Made by a program: the position numbers and the translations under genes. The notes beneath the pieces were generated by a model that made no database searches, was not told the DNA's origin, and saw nothing but the letters and a program-made list of their open reading frames with translations. Positions 57,650 to 64,000 of a stretch of 64,000 nucleotides of DNA are shown here, one piece after another; positions within the stretch are counted from its first letter, which is position 1, and every line of letters begins with the position of its first letter. This DNA comes from Asterella californica. Its lineage: Eukaryota; Streptophyta; Marchantiopsida; Marchantiales; Aytoniaceae. The stretch is from positions 6,448,001 to 6,512,000 of the forward strand of contig JAYKYS010000012.1 in NCBI GenBank assembly GCA_036924285.1, in the 5' to 3' direction.

Positions 57650-58240
57650 GCATAAAAATATTTGAGGCGAAGGAGCCGTTTACAGAAAAGATTTAATTGT
57701 GTGGGAAATATTTGAGGTTAAGAGGCCGTTTAGAGAGAGCAGTTGAGTGTGCGGAAAATATTTTAGGTTAAGGGGCCGACGGCAGCTTTTAGGTTTAAGG
57801 GGCGGAAGAATGATTTTTGAATCACGCGCGGTTCGCTGCCGCTCCTCTTCGTCGTGCGGTTGTGCTGTCGTTGCGGTGGTGCTCTCGTCTTCGTCTCGTG
57901 GCAGGGCTCTTCGTGGTTATGGTGTTTTTGCTTGCCGTGGCGGTCTTCGCTGCGGCTCGTGTTGCTGGTGCGGTTTTGCTCTCGTTACCGTCCCGTCCTG
58001 CGGCAGAGCTCTTCGTCGTTATGGTGTTGCTTGCTTGCCGTGGTGGTTCCTGTGGCTCGTGCTTGTTTGCTGCTGCTCATGTTGCTGCTGCGATTTAGCT
58101 CTCGTTGCAGGTGCTTGCTTGTGACGACAGTTTTTACGCACGACTGTAGATTTGGTTGACATTGCCGTGGCGGTCTTCGCTGTGGCTCTTGCTTGTTCGC
58201 TGCTGCTCGTGTTGGTAGTGTGGTTTTGAGGTGTTTGCTT
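57650..58240. repeat. Tandem repeat arrays
   Basis: A unit of about 50 bp, AAATATTTGAGGxxAAGxxGCCG, recurs at about 57657, 57707 and 57756. A second, looser array of about 100-110 bp follows, with repeated GCCGTGGCGGTCTTCGCTG, GCTCGTGTTGCTG and GTTTGCTTGC motifs. Cys/Arg-rich open frames here on the plus strand come from the repeat, not from a gene. Confidence 0.7.
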
Positions 58241-58917
58241 GCCACGACAGTTATTAAGCACAACTTGGGATTTGCTTATGATTATCGTCGTCTGGTTGGC
58301 TGTGCGTGCTTATGGTGCTTGTCATTGCCTTGCTACGGCGGTGTTCTTTTGATCCCGTGGTGAATTTTTGCTGAGGTGGACGTCCGAGTGGGTATTTTGT
58401 GCTACAGAATTGGTGCTCGCTCCGATTGGACACTGCTGATGAAATGTGCGGTGTTGGCTCATGCAATTCGGACGTTCGTTGACCTTTGGCTGTGGGCAGT
58501 TTGCTACGGTTCTCGTTTTCGTATGGCTTTGGACAGGCGACCGCACATTTCATTGACTTTGCCTTCGTGCCTTCGAGTGGACGTTGGCCTGTCCATTCCG
58601 CGCCAAATGACAAAATGTGCAAGTACACTTCGACCAATTCGGACGGTCGGGTGTGGGCTACGACCTGCCTTGCTGACTGTCTTTGCTGGTTGTCATTATT
58701 ACTGTCGCTGATGCAGGTCTGCGCTATGGACATGCAGTCTATCAGCATGCATATTGGCGTACGTCTTGTCTTCTGTTCAACCTGCTCTCGTTTCTTGATC
58801 ATGTTGTCTCAGTTTTTTTGGAGGTTCTCGCAAGTGAACGTATACCTCGAGTCAGATGACATTCTATGATATTGTACTTGCAGCGTTTGTATTCTTTTTC
58901 TGTTTTGTTTTGGCTCG
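58241..58917. other. Gene-free stretch; long antisense frame not supported
   Basis: The 182-codon frame at 58254-58802 (minus) shows no domain and overlaps the array. ATTCGGACGTTCG-like motifs recur near 58465 and 58638. Confidence 0.4.
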
Positions 58918-59560
58918 ATGATGAGAACGTTAGAAACGGTGGGTAGTGGTACCTCTGAAGGGACTACTGTTCTTCCTTGTAGTCCAGAGGCAGCTCCTGT
59001 TCTTGCTTCCAGTCCTGAATTTGGAGTTATTACTCGTACCATTTCGGTGAGTGGTTCTTCTTTCTTCGAGGAAGATTTTCTTTATATTCCTTTGAGTTTT
59101 CCATCTATCTTTCCTATCTTAGACGAGGTCTGTCATCAAAGGTTTAATGATCACGGGTTGGAAGCAGATCGGTTCTATATCTACTTAGATCTCCAATTTT
59201 GTGAGCATGTGCCACACTGATACAGATTTTGTAAAAGTGGCTCGGGTGTTTGCAGCTCTGTCCGGGTCTTTTATCTACTTGGGAACGACAGACGATACTT
59301 AGTGGTTGGTACTAGAGGGTCGGGACAGACAGATGTTTACCTACCTACGTTTATTCCTCGACTGTTGTTCCGCACAGTTATTCAAGCCTATAGTACGAGC
59401 GATATACAGGATACATACTTTGCCTTGCATCTGTCTTCGTCTTGATCCGTCAAAGTTTAGGTACGTTTGTCCTCACTTTCCTGAATCATCTCGCCTGAAT
59501 GTCTCTACGGAGGGAAGCGAGAGCCAAGAGGACGAATCCGTCCAATCACGAAAAGAGTCT
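58918..59560 (+). pseudogene. Decayed coding region of unknown family
   Basis: An open frame of 100 codons from an ATG (MMRTLETVGSGTSEG, then FLYIPLSFPSIFPILDEVCHQRF, 58918-59220) is followed, after a +1 shift and a stop, by VKVARVFAALSGSFIYLGTTDDT, then QMFTYLRLFLDCCSAQLF and CICLRLDPSKFRYVCPHFPES (about 59228-59563). The composition, Ser/Thr-rich then hydrophobic, looks protein-like, but I do not recognise it. It may belong to a transposon or to a lost host gene. Confidence 0.4.
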
Positions 59561-59563
59561 TGA

Positions 59564-61311
59564 AGTGTCCATCACTGTATGTAAGACAGGAGGGGATTTG
59601 GACTTACAGCTCTTTTCTCTGTTAGGAGTTTTTCTGCAGAAGCAGTGTATTTCCGGTTTGTTCTCTGTAGAGCGTAGAGGTGCTTTGCTCCATTTACACT
59701 TCCAGAGAGTCGTTCGAGTGTATGTCCGCTTACACAGGGTTGGAACGCTTCTCCGCAAGGAGCATGTAAAGACAATGTTCCATTGATAATAAAAAGCATG
59801 GTACACCGTGACCTTTTTCCTGAAGACGAACTACGTCAAAACCGAGCCGCCGGCGGGGTTAGTGGTTAATTTCGTCACTGGACCCAGCTCGCGTTTAATA
59901 AAACTTGTACGACGTTTGTAACTGGAGCGAAGGGCAGTTTAATTGTATCAAAAAACTGAAGCTGGAGTAGAGGAAGGGTTAGGGATAAATAAACCGCGTT
60001 AAATTATATTGAAAAACCGAACCTGTACCAAAGGAAGGACTAGGGATAAATAAACCGCCCAATAAACCGCACGGATAAGAATTCGCTGCCTCCGAACTCG
60101 TGAGGCAGTGAATATGCAGGTGCTCAATATATGAATTCTTCCGTTGTTCTTTGTTTAGACAGTTCTGGACTTGCATGTCTCAGGACTTGATAATAATCAT
60201 GGGTTCTCTGAAGAAAAGAATTCTAAGACCTAAAAAATGAAGTAGCTGTGATGTAACTAGTTTATTATCATAAAAAACTACAATAAATCACATGTGTGAA
60301 GCAGCTTCGGAATCACTAGCTTCTTAAGAAAAAATTGGAAAAACAAAACCCAATAAACTTGATGCGGTTATAGCCTTAGTGCAGTGTCTCACATAGTGAT
60401 AAACCTGTTGACCCTGCGGTTGCGAGTCAATCAAGGATGTGATAAAGTCCGAAAAGCATATTACAGGTGCAGTTACGCTGCGGTCAAGTAATCTCTGTTC
60501 TAATTTTTTGATATGTTAGACATGTACTCAGAAAGGTCTTATCAATGCCGTAGCAACCGTTCATTTCACGTTAAACTTTGCGTGATAATTTACAACATTA
60601 CAAAATAATTTAATTGAAGATATAAATATTTAACTCTTTCTTTTTCTTATACTCTTCTATATTTTTCACTCGATATAATAAAACCACTAATTATATTCGC
60701 TGATGTATTAAGGACGATTTATAAATTCCAGAAATCATGGAAAGCATCATATTCAGTGGATAAGCGAAAATAAGCAAGCAACATCAATTTCGGGGGACCT
60801 TTTACTCACTTTTTGTATCAGAAAATATATGTATGATGTGAAAATTCTGAATAAATTATACAGAAAAAACAAATATATCTCTCAATGTAAAGTGATAATT
60901 GCAACTAGAGTTGTAAGACATAACCGGTGAGGAGATTAGCGGGCAAGCTTGCTTCGGAAAGTAATATCTGGGAAGCTGATCACAAAGTTTAACATATAAT
61001 TTATTTTTTATTTTTTATTTTTATTTAACTTTTTCTAAAAAATAAACAATAAATTAAACCCTTGCATATTTACCTCTTACATTTTCTTCGAAGACGCCTT
61101 TTTCTAATATCATACGGAATAGTCATTCAATTTTACACTAGGAGGGATGTTGAAAGCAAAGGCTGGTGACTATCGAGTTAACAAAAGATAGAGTTAACCA
61201 TTTAAGTATTTTAGTAGTTATTTGACAGATTTACAAATGATCAATCTTTATGCAATGGAAATTCTGGAATCTGTATCGATCATGTAAACCTATCGTTTTA
61301 TTTCTTTCTTT
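59564..61311. other. Gene-free stretch
   Basis: No recognisable gene. AT-rich from about 60590 to 61080. Confidence 0.4.
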
Positions 61312-61698
61312 ATGGAGAATTCTGTTTGCCACGAGAATTATTTGTTCTTTTCATGTTTAGAACTGTCATGCAGCAATGAATCTATTCCTTTTCACTTTTT
61401 GGTTATATTTGAACTCATGTATAAGCAAAATGACTGGTTGATATGGTATATATTGTTGCAACCGTCACATGGACATGTGGCTCTTACAAGAGGTGTAGTA
61501 TGTTTGTACGTTATTCTCCACATCATGCGTTACCTGTGGACCCATGTGTACCCAAGTGGACCCAAAAGATTCTTGATGATTACAAACTTTGCAGAACTAG
61601 TTGCACTAGTATGGATAATTCATCTCTTCCATCGGAAGATGGAAGAGCGTTGCAATCTTAATTTATTACTTAACCTTTTCTACGAAAAGGTTAGGTAA
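61312..61698 (+). other. Short open frame (128 codons), unassigned
   Basis: It starts with a true ATG (MENSVCHENYLFF) and runs into the hairpin pair at 61624-61706, so its 3' end is inside a repeat. The composition is hydrophobic, with one possible membrane stretch, and I recognise no domain. It is more likely chance coding in an AT-rich repeat than a gene. Confidence 0.3.
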
Positions 61699-61990
61699 TA
61701 AATTAATGTATTTATGAATGAATTGATTTAGTGTAGCATCTTCCTGCACTTGTACTCTCTGAAGCGCAAAGTCTCGCACTCTACTTATGGGTTTTCTAAC
61801 AACGTTTTCAACGTTCTTGGAACAACTAATATTTAACATTTAAATATTATTTGAATTTTTATTTCACTTAATTTATAATATTTTATATAATACTTATATC
61901 ATTTTCGATATCTTAAAGAGAGCAGAAGATCCAGAAGTTTGATTGAGCATGGTTATGCACTATAATTTTAGCTTCTCACATCCAAAACGG
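61624..61990 (+). repeat. Hairpin-headed repeat, copy 3, with two hairpins
   Basis: A perfect 10-bp hairpin (CTCTTCCATC, 61624-61647) precedes a 23-bp hairpin with one mismatch (61658-61706, loop TAC). ATTAATGT follows, and CTACTTATGG appears about 75 bp on, then an AT-rich tract. The order is the same as in copies 1 and 2, but sequence similarity outside these landmarks is low. Confidence 0.65.
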
Positions 61991-63275
61991 AGTTGGGAGC
62001 TTCCAGAAATTCAACTCAGACTAAATATGCATCCCAAGTGAAGTATGTAGCGAATTTGGAGAAGACTACAAGCTGTAAAAATGAAAACAAATTTGATTTT
62101 CTCATTGGTACGAGTTGTACCTCATGATTGTTTATGTTTTCTCTTTAAAATACCGATAGTCTTGAACTAAGAGACTGTGCTTGTATGGTTTTGGGTCTTA
62201 CAAAGTAAAATTTTTGTTTCTTTCTGGATGAGTCTATATCAGAGCTAATGTTGTTGCTGGATCTGATTTTACCACGTGTACTATTTTCTCGTCAGATTAT
62301 TTGGACTGCAAGTTTAAGGCTACTGCCCACTTGCTGACGGAATCATTTGGATTGAATGTTATAGGATTGTCGAGGTTTCTTGATCGCTGTTGTTTCGTGT
62401 ATGTATTGTGAAATTCATCGATTCATTTTTCACGAGTCGATGGATTAGTATTTTTTCTTTTTTCTTCTCTCGTATTGATAATATATTGTGGCAGTTACTA
62501 AATCTTATGTTGATTTTATTCACATACGAATAACATTTTTATTTGTATTATGCACTGAAATTTTATCTTTGTCGTTCCAGCTGAAGATGCAGAGAACTAT
62601 CTGACGTAGCTCTCCGCTTCAGCTTTCTACTCATCACGAATTGACTTCTTGTCTTGTCTTCTGTCATACGTCATTATTTGTTTTGTGTATTTATGGTATG
62701 CGCTGAATTTATATCTGTGATTTTTCCAGCCGATGATGCAAATAACTATTTGGCACAACGCTCTGCTTCAACTTTTTACTCTTCATGAATTGATTTTTTT
62801 GTGTTTCAGCTAATCTTTTGTAGGCACATAGCGTAGGCATAGATCTAGCCACAAGAGAAAAATATTGTCTTCTGCAGTGCGTTGTGTTAGAGAGAATACA
62901 TGCGTGTGTGCGTGCTTGTTTCGACTCAATAACGAGCTATGGAAAGAATATGTTGTAGGAACAAAATTATTTCCCGATTGTTTGTGTCGAGAACTGCGTA
63001 TTTTTTCCTTTCCATGAGAGACGCTAAAGAGGTCATTGTGAAATTTGAGCCAGCCATAAAAACCTCCTGCCATCGTTGAGTGGACCATGGCCGTTTCCGT
63101 AGAAGAGATTTAATTTTTCCTCGTAACAACCATCGAACTAAGGATAGGGTGAATAAGCATGCTCAATGTAAATATGCATTCAACATGAACTTGTGGAAAA
63201 CTCTTGTCCACTTTGGTAAAAAAAAACAATACATAAATGTTACTATAAAATATATATTAAATTAATCTAAAATCC
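61991..63275. other. Gene-free stretch with a diverged direct repeat
   Basis: About 90 bp repeats at 62566-62660 and 62712-62800 (CCAGC.GA.GATGCA, CTCTGCTTCA, TTTACTC/TTCTACTC, GAATTGA). There is no gene. Confidence 0.5.
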
Positions 63276-63466
63276 AAATATATGTAAATATCAAATGTTA
63301 GGAGAATCAAGAGACGAGAGAAGAACTCAACATAACACATAAAGAGAAAGAAGGGGGCGCGCTTCTGGCAAAATATATGTAAATATTAAATGTTAGGAGA
63401 GTCAAGAGACGAAGGAAGAACTCAACATAACAGATAAGGACAGAGGCGGGGGACGCGCTTCTGGCA
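63276..63466. repeat. Tandem duplication, ~95-bp units
   Basis: Unit 1 begins at about 63276 and unit 2 at 63371. Both contain AAATATATGTAAATAT, AAATGTTAGGAGA, AGAACTCAACATAACA and end CGCGCTTCTGGCA. Confidence 0.85.
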
Positions 63467-63510
63467 GTATAAGTTTGAGGAGGTACAAACAATCAAAGCT
63501 TTATGAGACA

Positions 63511-63562
63511 TTTAATTTATTACATATCCTTTCTTAATAAAAAATATAGGTAATAAATTAAA
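63511..63562. repeat. Imperfect hairpin related to the hairpin-headed repeats
   Basis: Arms TTTAATTTATTAC (63511-63523) and GTAATAAATTAAA (63550-63562) use the same arm sequence as the 61658 hairpin. The trailing ATTAATGT is not conserved. Confidence 0.6.
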
Positions 63563-63659
63563 ACACATGCATATTTTCTCTCTTCTGAACTTGGAAGGGG
63601 GTGAGTAATGCATATGTCTTGAGCATAACAAATTTACAAAATTTTGAACTCCGTTTTCA

Positions 63660-64000
63660 TGTCACGGATCGGCTCCTACTTGAAAATCCAATGCATTATC
63701 GCTTCAAAGACGTTCATAGAATTAAAAATGAGCTTTTTACATAACTTTTTGGATCTTCATTTTCACTGCACCAAGTGATAGAGCTAGTTGTTAGCTTCCC
63801 TTGGGCACTTCATTTTTACTTTAAATTGACGCTTAATGATAAAGTTATGAGGTTTTAAAAGTGAGAAAATCAAGCTAGGTCTTAGCTTAACGATACTTAC
63901 TGTGTATTTGCAGTTCTTGGTGCTATACTAAGGGTGCAAGAGGGCTGCTTGGTCATTATCTGGAGATAACATCACATACTGTGAACTAACGTAAGAGGGC
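63660..64000 (+). repeat. Start of another gypsy LTR, cut by the window end
   Basis: It begins TGTCACGGATCGGCTCCTAC, matching the start of the solo LTR at 17619 (TGTCGTGTCGTGGACCGGCTCC). It has the same tandem-unit motifs: GATAGAGCT, AGCTTCC near 63795, and CAAGCTAGG near 63871. The rest lies outside the window. Confidence 0.85.

Noticed and set aside
57747..58124. 125-codon Cys/Arg-rich plus-strand frame
   Set aside because: It lies entirely in the tandem repeat array, and neighbouring frames give similar artificial proteins.
58254..58802. 182-codon minus-strand frame
   Set aside because: No domain, no relatives in the window, and it overlaps repeats.
1..64000. CRISPR array, operon-like gene layout, rRNA or intact tRNA genes
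   Set aside because: No regular spaced repeats with unique spacers, no rRNA, and gene structure is eukaryotic with introns.

Overview
The window looks like nuclear DNA of a land plant, probably an early-diverging one such as a bryophyte (inference). It holds a nine-exon gene for a plastid-type ribose-5-phosphate isomerase, Ty1/copia and Ty3/gypsy LTR retrotransposons, long LTRs, and AT-rich hairpin repeats. There are no operons, and the only multi-exon host gene I can assemble is on the minus strand at 52988-55539. A fungal/algal-type iron permease (FTR1) is unusual in plants. The moss or liverwort guess rests on general plausibility, not on a species-specific marker.

The main host feature is a dispersed tandem family of four FTR1 loci, all on the minus strand: 3659-5798 (dead, split by a copia element), 24399-25195 (dead, lost its second REXXE motif), 31100-32050 (intact, 316 aa) and 40115-41062 (intact, 315 aa). 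Copies 1, 2 and 4 share 5' and 3' flanks, so the duplicated unit was larger than the gene. Copies 2, 3 and 4 share a conserved block about 275-305 bp upstream of the ATG, further out than the TATA box. FTR1 proteins normally import ferric iron beside a multicopper ferroxidase; no ferroxidase is visible here.

Layout: 1-2460 decayed copia element; 2540-6200 FTR1 pseudogene 1 and flanks with a nested, internally deleted copia element (4038-5231); 6200-9660 mixed element debris, including an unknown repeated ORF; 9661-21037 an 11.4-kb gypsy element on the minus strand whose 5' LTR carries a second, oppositely oriented solo LTR (17619-19652), both bounded by 4-bp target duplications; 21038-23600 debris (second unknown ORF family, copia integrase); 23640-25830 FTR1 pseudogene 2; 25971-27130 copia 3' end; 28222-28435 a TIR MITE; 29725-30013 hairpin repeat; 31100-32400 FTR1 copy 3; 32406-32698 inverted-repeat element; 33400-34165 second copy of the unknown ORF; 35634-39505 a truncated second gypsy family that stops at the edge of FTR1 copy 4; 39510-41690 FTR1 copy 4; 43088-43140 a perfect 25-bp hairpin; 45297-47829 solo LTR of the second gypsy family; 48460-51100 decayed coiled-coil ORF and a second copy of the 8.3-9.0 kb repeat; 52988-55539 the isomerase; 56933-64000 hairpin repeats, tandem repeats, an unrecognised decayed ORF and the start of another gypsy LTR.

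The gene set suggests plastid carbon metabolism (isomerase) next to a recently amplified iron-uptake locus embedded in retrotransposons. The loci are not evidently a pathway cluster. The repeat insertions and the decay of two FTR1 copies are the main history recorded here.
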